Source: UBA1413 sp964552955
Lineage (GTDB): Bacteria > Bacteroidota > Bacteroidia > Bacteroidales > Prolixibacteraceae
Length of the DNA stretch: 64,000 nucleotides
Assembly: GCA_964552955.1 (NCBI GenBank)
Contig: CAZKIU010000006.1
Span: 1 to 64,000 of the forward strand
Direction: 5' to 3'
The position numbers and the translations under genes are program-made. The notes beneath the pieces are model-generated. The model was not told the DNA's origin and ran no database searches. It was given only the letters and a program-made list of their open reading frames with translations. Within the stretch, counting starts at the first letter, position 1. Each line of letters begins with the position of its first letter. Shown piece after piece: positions 26,947 through 35,596 of this stretch.

Positions 26947-29382
26947 TCATCGTGGTCGGCGTGCCGCGGGGATGATTTGCCATCTGACCTTACCGGGAGC
27001 AGGATCGGCAGAGAGGCGGAAGCCGCCTCCACTGCGGGTGAGCGTCAGGGGCACCAGCCGGTTATCGGCGGGATGGCAGAAGTAGCCCTCCAGTTGGGGC
27101 GCCCCTGCGGAATAGGTAATCAGGTCGATGTGTGACCAGTCCAGGTCGTCGGTCGACAGGACCGGCGCCATATGGGGAATGACGGCGCCGTCGCGCACCA
27201 GGATCACCACGGGGATCTCTCCTGCCCTGATATGGTGCCATCCTCCCTCGTACACTTTATTGGTCTGGTAGTCGATCCATTTACCGCGGGGCAGGTAAAC
27301 CTCACGGCTGGAGGTATGGGCATGGAAGAGGGGGGCCACCAGGATGTCGCTGCCAAAAAGGTAGGCGTCGTCGACCCCCCAGGCGCCCGGGTCGTCGGGG
27401 TATTCGATAAACAAGGCCCTCACCATGGGCAGCCCGTGTGCACTGGCATGTTTGGCCTGGGCATAGATATAGGGCATCAGCCGGTATTTCATCTCGTCAG
27501 CCTTGCGGAAAGCCTCATTGAAGTTCTCGTTGTACTCCCAGGGTTCTTTGGGAGGGGCGCCGTGGCAGCGGGTGTGGGAGGTAAGCATCCCGAAGGGAAG
27601 CCACCGGCGGTACAGCTCTTCGGGAGTGCGGTTGACAAATCCCCCGATGTCATGGCTCCAAAAGGTGAACCCAGAGAGGCCCAGGGAGAGGCCGCCCCGG
27701 AGGGTGGCTGCCATGGCGGCATCGGTATTGGCGGCGTCACCCCCCCAATGCAGGGGATAACGCTGGCTCCCCGCCCAGGTGGAACGCGCCCAAATGATGT
27801 TCTCACCGCCCACCTCACGCGTGATATCGGCCACCACCATATTATATCGCAGAGGGTACAGATTATGCTCGTAAAAACCGGTGCGCCCCGAGGCATACAC
27901 CCCGTTCCAGGGGGCTGCCTCCCCGAAGTCCACCTTGATGGCCCCGACCCCCAGCTTCAGCAAGCCGGCGATCTTCTCACGGTACCACTCCACAGCTGCC
28001 GGATTCGAGAAATCAAGGACCGCATCCTCAAAGGGAAGCCCCCCCTTGGCATTGTGCACATAAAGCCCCTTCTCGATGATCTCGGGGAATAGGGTATTCT
28101 TCGGCACAAAATAAGGAAGCTGCCAGAGACACGTGCGGAAGCCCATCTTTTTGAGGTCGGAAATCATCTTACCTGCATCGTCGAACCGGGATGATGAGAA
28201 TTGGTAATCGCAGCGCCAGTCCGTTTCGAACCAACCGGTATCGAAATGGATCACATCGGCGGGAATCCGATTTTTTCGCAGATTCGCCGCCACCTGGCGA
28301 CCGTCAGCCTCAGAAAAATAGGTGATCCGGCTCATCCAGAGACCGAAAGACCAGAGGGGCGGCATTGCCGCCTTGCCTGTCAGGTTGGTATATTCGTCGA
28401 GGATCTCCTTGGGAGAGCCCAGAAAAACAAAGAGGTCGGCCTCTTCGTCGCCCATCATCAGGGAAGCCACCTCATCGAAATACTTGGCGAAATCGCAGGT
28501 GACGGGTGCCGTAGTATGCATAAACAGGCCGTATCCCCTGTTGCTCATATAGAAGGGGATGGGCTTGTACATGGTTTCGTTCTTGACGCCATTGGCATCG
28601 TCAGTGCTCACCACCACCTTCTGGCCCCGCTTGTCGAGCCCCTTGAAATGCTCGCCCAGACCGAAGATCTTCTCCCCCGGCGTGAGGGAAAATACCGCCG
28701 CCACACTCCTGCTGTAGTCGGAAGAGCGCCTCACAAAACTGAAGGGCAGCACCGGAGTGAGGGTATTCACATTGTCGGAGGTGTGGTTGGTTTTGGTGAC
28801 CAGCCTCCCGGAGGGATCATAGAACTCCACATGCCAGGGTTTCTCGCGGATGACCACCGAACCTCCGGTGTTGGAATAACGGTGGCCTCCTTCGATTTTT
28901 TCATATTTCCAGCTCTGGTCACGGGGGGCCACCCCATCCACGAGCATCAGGGACTCCTCCTCAGGGGCGGTCACCTGGGCAGTTTGCCACCGTAACCTGA
29001 CCGTACGGGGAGAGATGAACTCCACCCTGAAAGGAAGCTCTGGATTGACCTCATACTCCCCTTCAGGAAACTCATTCCCTTCCACGGGCCTGACAAAGGC
29101 CAGCATATTGTTGAAGGCCTGGCGTGTTTTATACACACTCCGCTGCCAGCGTAATGTACCCGCTCCGGTGGCCGGATCAAACGAAACCAATTCATCGGCC
29201 AGAAAATAGGTGTGGCTGAAATTGCGAAAATCCTCACTGATATCAGGGGGTTCATTCAGCAATGCCTGATTGGGGGCTCCCGAGGCTGGTGGTAGCTGCC
29301 CTGATACCGGGATTTGAATGAAAAAAAAGAGGGCGCACCACACGCCATGTAATATAAGAGAGAAGGAGCATGGACGGTTCAT
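26947..29382 (-). CDS. GH31 alpha-glycosidase, alpha-xylosidase-like, exported
   Basis: 811-residue family 31 retaining alpha-glycosidase with a signal peptide (MNRPCSFSLILHGVWCALFFFIQIPVSG). After the N-terminal beta-sandwich (FGLGEHFKGLDKRGQ), the barrel shows HFDTGWFETDW, the nucleophile Asp in AIKVDFGEAAPW (about residue 482) and the acid/base Asp in LHWGGDAAN (about 545), then GFTFWSHDIGG. KVDFGE in place of the alpha-glucosidase WxDMNE form agrees with YicI-type alpha-xylosidases. It is first in the minus-strand GH31-GH9-unknown-GH51 series; removal of alpha-1,6-xylose from xyloglucan oligomers fits the GH9 and GH51 partners. Confidence 0.9.
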   Translation of the reverse strand: MNRPCSFSLILHGVWCALFFFIQIPVSGQLPPASGAPNQALLNEPPDISEDFRNFSHTYFLADELVSFDPATGAGTLRWQRSVYKTRQAFNNMLAFVRPVEGNEFPEGEYEVNPELPFRVEFISPRTVRLRWQTAQVTAPEEESLMLVDGVAPRDQSWKYEKIEGGHRYSNTGGSVVIREKPWHVEFYDPSGRLVTKTNHTSDNVNTLTPVLPFSFVRRSSDYSRSVAAVFSLTPGEKIFGLGEHFKGLDKRGQKVVVSTDDANGVKNETMYKPIPFYMSNRGYGLFMHTTAPVTCDFAKYFDEVASLMMGDEEADLFVFLGSPKEILDEYTNLTGKAAMPPLWSFGLWMSRITYFSEADGRQVAANLRKNRIPADVIHFDTGWFETDWRCDYQFSSSRFDDAGKMISDLKKMGFRTCLWQLPYFVPKNTLFPEIIEKGLYVHNAKGGLPFEDAVLDFSNPAAVEWYREKIAGLLKLGVGAIKVDFGEAAPWNGVYASGRTGFYEHNLYPLRYNMVVADITREVGGENIIWARSTWAGSQRYPLHWGGDAANTDAAMAATLRGGLSLGLSGFTFWSHDIGGFVNRTPEELYRRWLPFGMLTSHTRCHGAPPKEPWEYNENFNEAFRKADEMKYRLMPYIYAQAKHASAHGLPMVRALFIEYPDDPGAWGVDDAYLFGSDILVAPLFHAHTSSREVYLPRGKWIDYQTNKVYEGGWHHIRAGEIPVVILVRDGAVIPHMAPVLSTDDLDWSHIDLITYSAGAPQLEGYFCHPADNRLVPLTLTRSGGGFRLSADPAPGKVRWQIIPAARRPR

Positions 29383-29468
29383 GATTTCCGGAATTTGACG
29401 AGCAGGTTTAAATTGTCAGTTTTACAGTTTGGTAAATTTAGTGCAGGAGAACGGCTTAACCAAATTTT

Positions 29469-29476
29469 CAAATGTA
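29469..29476 (-). promoter_or_regulatory. -7-like element TACATTTG upstream of the GH31 gene
   Basis: On the minus strand TACATTTG matches TAnnTTTG, 86 bp before the GH31 ATG. No convincing -33 element is present. It would serve the hemicellulase cluster. Confidence 0.35.
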
Positions 29477-29560
29477 AAAAACATCGTCCATCAGGAATTT
29501 CGCGATACTCAGACCATTTCAGCGGTCCAGGTTCAGCAAACTAGCGGGATTTACCTGTAA

Positions 29561-29790
29561 TCAAAAGGGTATCGACCAGGTGAGCAGATAACCGTAGTGT
29601 TGGCCGGGAACGGGGATCATCTCCGGATAGAGGGTAGCTTTTGCCTCACCCCTATATACGCAATTCTTCCGGGTGGAGCCCTCCAGCGCGCCAATAGCTG
29701 CTCCGATCAGGGAACCTTGCCTGGCGTTGGGGGTTGATTCATAAACCTTCCTGATTTCCGTCAGGTTAGGGGTATAATAAACCTTCCGGT
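29561..29790 (-). pseudogene. Possible 3' gene remnant downstream of comM
   Basis: Directly after the comM stop, a frame reads YYTPNLTEIRKVY, then a glycine-rich GSLIGAAIGALEG segment, then PVPGQHYGYLLTWSIPF and a stop. Codon use matches neighbouring real genes. There is no in-frame start after comM ends; upstream the frame only continues through comM in a non-native phase. It may be the tail of a lost gene. The family is not recognised. Confidence 0.35.
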
Positions 29791-31328
29791 CACATGCCCC
29801 AGTTGTCCCGGTCGAGGCTGCGGTAGTGGATGGCTTCGGAGAGGTGATGGCTTTCGATCTTTTCCGAACCTTCCAGGTCGGCAATGGTACGGGAAACCTT
29901 CAGGATGCGGTCGTAGGCCCTGGCGGAGAGACCCAGTTTCTCCATAGCATTCCGTAGCAGCTGACGGCAGGAGGAATCCAGATCGGTCATTTCCCTGACC
30001 ATGCGGGAGTTCATCTGGGCATTGCAATAGACCCCGGGAACATCCTTGAACCGCTCTTCCTGGATCTGCCGGGCTTTGATCACCCTATCGCGGATGGTCT
30101 CGCTTCGCTCGGCCGGTTGCAGGTCGTTGAGTTTCTGAAAAGGAACCGGCACCACTTCCAGATGCATGTCGATGCGGTCGAGCAATGGACCGGAGATGCG
30201 GTTAAGGTATTGGCGTACCTTTCCGGGATCGCAGACGCACTCCTTCGAAGGATGGTTGTAATAGCCGCACGGACAGGGGTTCATAGAAGCTACGAGCATG
30301 AAACTGGCGGGGTATTCCACCGAGATCTTTGCCCGGGAGATGGTGATTTTCCGGTCTTCGAGGGGTTGCCGCAGCACTTCCAGTACCGAATGTTTGAATT
30401 CGGGGAGTTCGTCCAGGAAAAGAACGCCGTTATGGGCCAGGCTAATTTCTCCGGGTTGGGGGTTGACGCCCCCTCCGACCAGGGCGATGTCAGAGATGGT
30501 ATGGTGAGGGCTCCGGAAAGGGCGCAAGGTCATGAGGGAGGTATGACTGTCGATGTGGCCGGCCACCGAATGGATCTTGGTGGTTTCCAGGGCCTCTTTG
30601 AGGGTAAAGGGAGGCAGAATGGTGGGCAGGCGGCAGGCCAGCATGGTCTTGCCCGAACCGGGCGGACCGATCATCAGGAGATTATGCCCGGCCGCGGCGG
30701 CAATCTCCAGGGCCCGTTTCACGTTTTCCTGGCCCCTGACATCGGAGAAATCGACATCGCTTTGGCTGACCCGGGAGAAAAATTCAGCCCGCGTGTCGAC
30801 GACCGTCTGCTCCGGTTCCACCTCATCGTTGAAGAAGGCTACCACTTCCCTGATATTATCGACGCCGTAGATTCTGAGCTTATCCACCACCGCCGCTTCG
30901 CGTGCGTTATCACGGGGCAGGATCAGCCCCTCGAAACCCTCTTTCCGGGCATTGATGGCAATGGGCAGGGCCCCCCGCGCCGGCTGCAGGGAACCGTCGA
31001 GGGACAGCTCTCCCATCATAACATAGCGGTCCAGTTTGTGGGTCAGGATCTGTTCCGAGGCGGCCAGAATCCCAATGGCCATAGGCAAGTCAAAGGCTGA
31101 ACCCTCCTTGCGCAGATCGGCAGGAGCCATATTGACCACAATCTTCTGTTTGGGCCAGTGATAACCGCAGATCCGCAGGGAAGACTCGATGCGCTGCTGG
31201 CTCTCCTTCACGGCATGATCGGCCAGGCCTACCAGCAGAAACCTGACCCCTTTGGTGACATCGCACTCAATGGTGATGGTGGCCGCATTAATCCCGAATA
31301 CGGCACTCCCGAAGGTCTTGACTAACAT
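29790..31328 (-). CDS. comM: YifB/ComM-type AAA+ ATPase (Mg-chelatase-like)
   Basis: 512-residue member of the ComM/YifB family. In naturally transformable bacteria ComM is a hexameric helicase that promotes branch migration during uptake of foreign DNA. An N-terminal Lon-protease-like S5 domain (GINAATITIECDVTKGVRF...) precedes the AAA+ core with Walker A GPPGSGKTMLACRL (about 217-230), HNGVLFLDELPEF as Walker B, and CNPCPCGYYNHPSKECVC-like zinc-binding cysteines (MNPCPCGYY, CVCDPG). The C-terminal Mg-chelatase helix bundle ends DRDNWGM. It is a stand-alone gene; a competence role here is inferred only. Confidence 0.94.
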   Translation of the reverse strand: MLVKTFGSAVFGINAATITIECDVTKGVRFLLVGLADHAVKESQQRIESSLRICGYHWPKQKIVVNMAPADLRKEGSAFDLPMAIGILAASEQILTHKLDRYVMMGELSLDGSLQPARGALPIAINARKEGFEGLILPRDNAREAAVVDKLRIYGVDNIREVVAFFNDEVEPEQTVVDTRAEFFSRVSQSDVDFSDVRGQENVKRALEIAAAAGHNLLMIGPPGSGKTMLACRLPTILPPFTLKEALETTKIHSVAGHIDSHTSLMTLRPFRSPHHTISDIALVGGGVNPQPGEISLAHNGVLFLDELPEFKHSVLEVLRQPLEDRKITISRAKISVEYPASFMLVASMNPCPCGYYNHPSKECVCDPGKVRQYLNRISGPLLDRIDMHLEVVPVPFQKLNDLQPAERSETIRDRVIKARQIQEERFKDVPGVYCNAQMNSRMVREMTDLDSSCRQLLRNAMEKLGLSARAYDRILKVSRTIADLEGSEKIESHHLSEAIHYRSLDRDNWGM

Positions 31329-31663
31329 GGTGGGTGTTATGAGGTTTGTCCATTAAAGTTAACACTTTATCTGACGCTCACCACCCCCATCCCATATAAA
31401 ATCAAAAAGGGGATTTACGCCTCCTCAACGCACAAAAGTGGGAACAGGCGGTACACCCATCCGATAGCACCTCTGGAGGAAGCAGGTCTATCGCGCACCA
31501 TGCAATGCTCAGGGCATGACTGTTGATCCTGATCTTACTGGGCAAGGTCATCGTCAACTGCTTGCCATGCAGCGCTCCTGGCCTGCGATTGTACATTGGG
31601 CGGAAGGCCCCACTGTGGTCTGCTCATCGGGAGGAAGGCCCCACTCCGGGGGGACCGTCTGCA
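31329..31663. other. 335-bp gap without a recognised gene
   Basis: This interval separates the comM start from the end of the dehydratase gene. GGAAGGCCCCACT occurs twice about 30 bp apart (31602 and 31632). Short open frames here have no start, codon or family support. I see no terminator or RNA motif. Confidence 0.6.
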
Positions 31664-32614
31664 CTAAAACGGGAGGTTCCCCAGATCGAGGTTCCCTCCC
31701 GAAAGTATAATACCGGTTTTCAGTCCGGCCACCTCCACTTTTCCCTCCAGGATAGCTCCCAGGGGCACTGCCGAAGAGGGTTCGATGATGATTTTCATCC
31801 TTTCCCATACCAGTCGCATGGCCTCGATGATTTTCTCCTCGGAAACGGTGACGATATCGTCGACCTTATCCATGATAATGGCGAAGTTGCGCTGCCCCAG
31901 GGAGGTGAGAAGTCCGTCGGCGATGGTCACCGGGTGATTTGAGGGGATGATTTTCCCGGCATGAAAAGAGCGGAAGGCGTCGTCGGCGCCGGCGGGTTCG
32001 GTGGCGATCACCCGGCAGCCGGGGGAGAGGGCCTTGGCCGAGAGGGCAGTTCCGCTGAGGAGCCCCCCGCCTCCCACGGGGGCCAGGATCAGGTCGAAAC
32101 TGCCGGCATCCTCGATCATCTCTTTGGCGGCGGTGCCCTGGCCGGCGATCACGTCGGCATTGTCATAGGGATGGACGATGACAGCTCCCGTGTCGGCGAC
32201 CACCCTGGCCAGGGTCTCCTCCCGGGCCTGAAGGGTGGGTTCGCAGAAGGTGATGATCCCTCCATAGCCGGCCACCGCCTTTTTCTTGATTTCCGGGGCA
32301 GTACGGGGCATAACGATATAGGCGGGGATGCCCCGCTTACGGGCGGCCAGGGCCAGGGCCGCCGCATGGTTCCCCGAGGAGTGGGTGGCCACCCCCCGCG
32401 CCGCTTCCTCCCCGGAAAGCGAAAAAACCGCATTGCAGGCCCCCCGGAACTTGAAAGCCCCTACCTTCTGGAAATTCTCACACTTGAAAAATAACTCCCC
32501 CCCCGTGATGGCATTGATACTCTCCGAAGAGTAAAGCGGTGTCCTGTGGACATAGGAGGCAATGCGGGCATGCGCCGCAACGACGTCACTGAAATCCGGA
32601 ATATTCACTCGCAT
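31664..32614 (-). CDS. Threonine/serine dehydratase-like PLP enzyme
   Basis: 316-residue fold-type II PLP enzyme of the serine racemase/catabolic threonine dehydratase group. It deaminates L-threonine or L-serine, or racemises serine. The lysine that binds PLP lies in VGAFKFRGACNA. SSGNHAAALALAA is the substrate/PLP loop, and PVGGGGLLSG is the phosphate-binding glycine loop. It has no C-terminal ACT regulatory domain, so it is not the long biosynthetic IlvA. It stands alone, with about 100 bp before PrsW. The family is secure; racemase versus dehydratase is not decided by the sequence. Confidence 0.88.
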   Translation of the reverse strand: MRVNIPDFSDVVAAHARIASYVHRTPLYSSESINAITGGELFFKCENFQKVGAFKFRGACNAVFSLSGEEAARGVATHSSGNHAAALALAARKRGIPAYIVMPRTAPEIKKKAVAGYGGIITFCEPTLQAREETLARVVADTGAVIVHPYDNADVIAGQGTAAKEMIEDAGSFDLILAPVGGGGLLSGTALSAKALSPGCRVIATEPAGADDAFRSFHAGKIIPSNHPVTIADGLLTSLGQRNFAIIMDKVDDIVTVSEEKIIEAMRLVWERMKIIIEPSSAVPLGAILEGKVEVAGLKTGIILSGGNLDLGNLPF

Positions 32615-32716
32615 ATATGCTGTTTAATGTGTTATACTATTTTCCTGCCCGAGGCTGGTCTCCCCTTTTCCAACATCGCCTGACCATTCGTTTGTACAAG
32701 GAGATGGCCGTTTGTA

Positions 32717-33445
32717 CTATTCGTTATGCTCTGTTTGGTTCTGTTCGCTGAACTTTTTATTCAGCAGTTCATAGTCGGTTTTGAAATAACTCTGACCAGA
32801 GAGGTGTTTCACCCGTTGGAACCCCGAAACATAGAGGAAGATGACGAAGAGGAGAAAGAGGATCCAGAGCCATTCGATGCCGGTAAAAAGAACGAAATCA
32901 TAGACTCCGTGGAGGAGCAACGGGATGAAGAGGGCTTTCCATTTCAGGCTTTGCCGCTCACGGGGGTGGAATTTAGCCATCCCAAAGAAGAACCCCATGG
33001 TGATTCCAAAGATGGCATGGGCGGGGACGGCCGTAAAGGCGCGGAGCAGCCCGGTGGCATAACCCTCCTGCAGAACATAGAGCACATTCTCGACGGCGGC
33101 GAAACCCAGTGAGATGAAGGTCGCGTAGACGATACCGTCATATTTGTCGTTAAAGGCCGGTTTCTTCCAGATGAGCAGAAAGAGGGCCAGGAACTTGAAC
33201 ATCTCCTCGGTCAAACCAGCCACTACCCATGCCGACCAGGCGGCTTCCCACAGGCCGTTGAGGGAGAGGGCTTCACCTACGGCCGACAGGAATCCTTCCA
33301 CGGCCATCACGGGGAAGACAATGACGACTCCCGCAAGGAGGGAGAGGAGCAACAGCAGGATGGGCTCCTTTTCATACTTATCGCGGAACCAGATGTATCC
33401 GGCAATCACAGCTACCGGGGCAAGAGAGATCAAAAGGAGGTCCAT
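32717..33445 (-). CDS. PrsW-family glutamic intramembrane protease
   Basis: 242-residue polytopic membrane protein of the PrsW/CPBP-related family. Characterised members cut membrane proteins such as anti-sigma factors in stress signalling. Conserved motifs are the paired glutamates in GLTEEMFKF, AAVENVLYV, and the histidines in VPAHAIFG and LLHGVYDF; all are present in or next to membrane segments, so it should be active. The C-terminal 35 residues are polar. The substrate is not indicated by its neighbours (dehydratase upstream, PNP downstream). Confidence 0.88.
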   Translation of the reverse strand: MDLLLISLAPVAVIAGYIWFRDKYEKEPILLLLLSLLAGVVIVFPVMAVEGFLSAVGEALSLNGLWEAAWSAWVVAGLTEEMFKFLALFLLIWKKPAFNDKYDGIVYATFISLGFAAVENVLYVLQEGYATGLLRAFTAVPAHAIFGITMGFFFGMAKFHPRERQSLKWKALFIPLLLHGVYDFVLFTGIEWLWILFLLFVIFLYVSGFQRVKHLSGQSYFKTDYELLNKKFSEQNQTEHNE

Positions 33446-33605
33446 AGGGCAAATATCAGGTGTTACCGGCCATCAGGGAGCGGCGCGGGGAAAGGCTCTT
33501 CATGCTTCGGGTCACCTTCTGGGGCGGGACCACCACGGGCTACGGCAGTCCGTCCGCTTCCGGGTTTACAATGAGGGGCTTCTGTCCGTTTATTCCCGGA
33601 GAGGA

Positions 33606-34418
33606 TCAGAGACTTTCGATCAGTTTTCGCATGATCAGGGTCATCCTGGGTTCGGCTTTCATAGCCACCTCCTGTACCTCCTCATGCGAGATCTCAACGA
33701 TCTGCCCGGGGACCCCGCTATCAGTGATGATGGAAATGCCGAAGATCCGCATTCCGGCGTGGCGGGCCACAATCACTTCCGGAACGGTGCTCATGCCCAC
33801 GACATCCCCGCCCAGTTTTCTGAACATCAGGTATTCGGCAGGGGTCTCAAAGGTAGGCCCGGAGACCCCAACATAAACTCCCTCCTGCAGATGGAAGTTG
33901 TTCTCCAGGGCGATCTGCCTGGCCTTCATACGGAGCGGTTCATCATATACCTTGCTCATATCGGGGAAGCGGGGGCCCAGAGAGGCCTCATTGGGGCCCC
34001 TGAGAGGATGCTCGGGGAAGAAATTGATATGGTCGCGGATCACCATGATATCGCCCACCCGGTAGTCGGGATGGAGGCCTCCGCTGGCGTTGGAGACAAA
34101 CAGGTTAGTGATCCCCAGTTCCCGCATCACCCTGACCGGGAAGGTCACCTCTTTCATGTTATACCCTTCATAGTAGTGGAACCGCCCCTGCATGGCCAGG
34201 ACAGGCTTGTTCCCCAGCCGGCCGAAAATCAGCCGCCCGGCATGACCAACTACCGTCGATACCGGGAAATGAGGGATCTCATTATAGGGAATCGATTCCA
34301 GGATGTCAATCTCCCTGACCAGTCCTCCCAGCCCGGTTCCCAATATGATTCCGGTATCACACTTTATTCCGGCCCTGCCGGATATGTAATTCGCGGTTGC
34401 TTTTATTTTCTCCAACAT
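33606..34418 (-). CDS. Purine nucleoside phosphorylase
   Basis: 270 aa from ATG 34418 (MLEKIKATANYISGRAG), the usual N-terminus for trimeric PNP; an ATG seven codons upstream is less likely. The enzyme splits inosine and guanosine with phosphate for purine salvage. The phosphate loop GIILGTGLGGLV, the GRFHYYEGYN motif and the substrate region NASGGLHPDYRVGDIMVIRDHINF mark the PNP class I (PunA-like) group. The gene begins inside the end of lpxK, overlapping by about 62 bp, which implies translational coupling. Confidence 0.92.
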   Translation of the reverse strand: MLEKIKATANYISGRAGIKCDTGIILGTGLGGLVREIDILESIPYNEIPHFPVSTVVGHAGRLIFGRLGNKPVLAMQGRFHYYEGYNMKEVTFPVRVMRELGITNLFVSNASGGLHPDYRVGDIMVIRDHINFFPEHPLRGPNEASLGPRFPDMSKVYDEPLRMKARQIALENNFHLQEGVYVGVSGPTFETPAEYLMFRKLGGDVVGMSTVPEVIVARHAGMRIFGISIITDSGVPGQIVEISHEEVQEVAMKAEPRMTLIMRKLIESL

Positions 34419-35457
34419 ATTCCAAAATTTTCTGGTCAAACAATTTCCCTTCCCGGTCCAGGAACTTGACCTGGATGGGAAGAATATAAAATGAGGATTT
34501 CACATCCAGGGTAAAGAGGTCATGGCGGGTAAGCCTGACCATATCCTTCTCGGTGGTGACAATGATGCGGCGGGTGCCCTGCAGCCGGTAGAACTTCTGG
34601 AGGATGAGCTGAATATCGTTTTCGGTATAATAATGGTGGTCGGGGAAGAGGGCCGTATCGGTTAAAGGGGAGAGTTTATTGACATGCTGCACCACATATT
34701 CAGGGGAGGCGATACCGGTGACCAGCAGGATCCCCATTCTGGAAGTATCGGTAAAGAGATCCATGGGTGAACCCTCCGGGAAATAGGGATAAAGCTGCCC
34801 GTAAACCATGGTGGTAAAAAAGAGCTGCTGATAGGGAAACTGAAATACCTCCTTGGCCATGATCCGGCGGGTAATGGGTGCGATCTCATTGGGGCATTTG
34901 GTGATGATGATGATGTTGGCCCGGCGGATCTCCTTGGGGCTCTCACGCAGCCGTCCATATGGGAGCATCGTGTCGCGGCTGAGCGGCTTGTTGTAATCGA
35001 TCAGCAGAATATTGAGTCCCGGGGTGACCCTCCGGTGCTGAAAGGCATCATCAAGGAGGACCACGTCAGGGGGCGCTTCCGAGGAAAAAAGCTGGTCGAG
35101 GCCTGCCACACGGTCTTCACATACCGAAACCGTCACCGCAGGATACTTTTTCTTAATCTGAAGGGGCTCATCCCCGACATCGGTCACCTCAGAATTGGTC
35201 TGCACCACAAGAAAACCTTTGGTCTTGCGTTTATACCCCCTGCTGAGGGTGGCTACCCTGAATTGCGATTTGAGCAATCTGACCAGGTACTCGGTATGGG
35301 GTGTCTTGCCGGTCCCCCCCACGGTGATGTTGCCAATGGAAATCACAGGGGCATCAAAATCGACACTTCTGAGGATTTTGAGGTCGTACAACAGGTTCCG
35401 GAAAGTCACTATCAATCCGTAAACCAGGGAGAGAGGGTAGAATACCAGCTTCCGCAT
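34357..35457 (-). CDS. lpxK: Tetraacyldisaccharide 4'-kinase
   Basis: 366-residue inner-membrane-associated kinase that phosphorylates the 4' position of the lipid A disaccharide. The N-terminal hydrophobic helix (MRKLVFYPLSLVYGLIVTF) and the Walker A ISIGNITVGGTGKTPHTEYL (about 42-61) identify the family, followed by RGYKRKTKGF, DDAFQHR and TTEKDMVRL. Its 3' end overlaps the PNP gene by about 62 bp. A strong terminator separates it from sppA upstream. Its presence indicates lipid A synthesis and so a Gram-negative outer membrane. Confidence 0.93.
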   Translation of the reverse strand: MRKLVFYPLSLVYGLIVTFRNLLYDLKILRSVDFDAPVISIGNITVGGTGKTPHTEYLVRLLKSQFRVATLSRGYKRKTKGFLVVQTNSEVTDVGDEPLQIKKKYPAVTVSVCEDRVAGLDQLFSSEAPPDVVLLDDAFQHRRVTPGLNILLIDYNKPLSRDTMLPYGRLRESPKEIRRANIIIITKCPNEIAPITRRIMAKEVFQFPYQQLFFTTMVYGQLYPYFPEGSPMDLFTDTSRMGILLVTGIASPEYVVQHVNKLSPLTDTALFPDHHYYTENDIQLILQKFYRLQGTRRIIVTTEKDMVRLTRHDLFTLDVKSSFYILPIQVKFLDREGKLFDQKILEYVGENKSNRELHIRQGRNKV

Positions 35458-35510
35458 ACACCTGTAATTTGGGTCACTAAAGTAATAATTATTGGCCTAT
35501 TATATGCCAT

Positions 35511-35541
35511 AAAAAAAGAACAGGAGTGATTCCTGTTCTTT
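35511..35541 (-). terminator. Intrinsic terminator after sppA
   Basis: AAAGAACAGGA (35515-35525) pairs with TCCTGTTCTTT (35531-35541) around a 5-nt loop. On the minus strand it is followed by a T run. It lies between sppA and lpxK and points against a single sppA-lpxK message. Confidence 0.8.
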
Positions 35542-35596
35542 CAATTAGCCTCCCCGGGGGGGCCAAAAGGGTGATGGTGTTCGCGTGCGGAACGGA

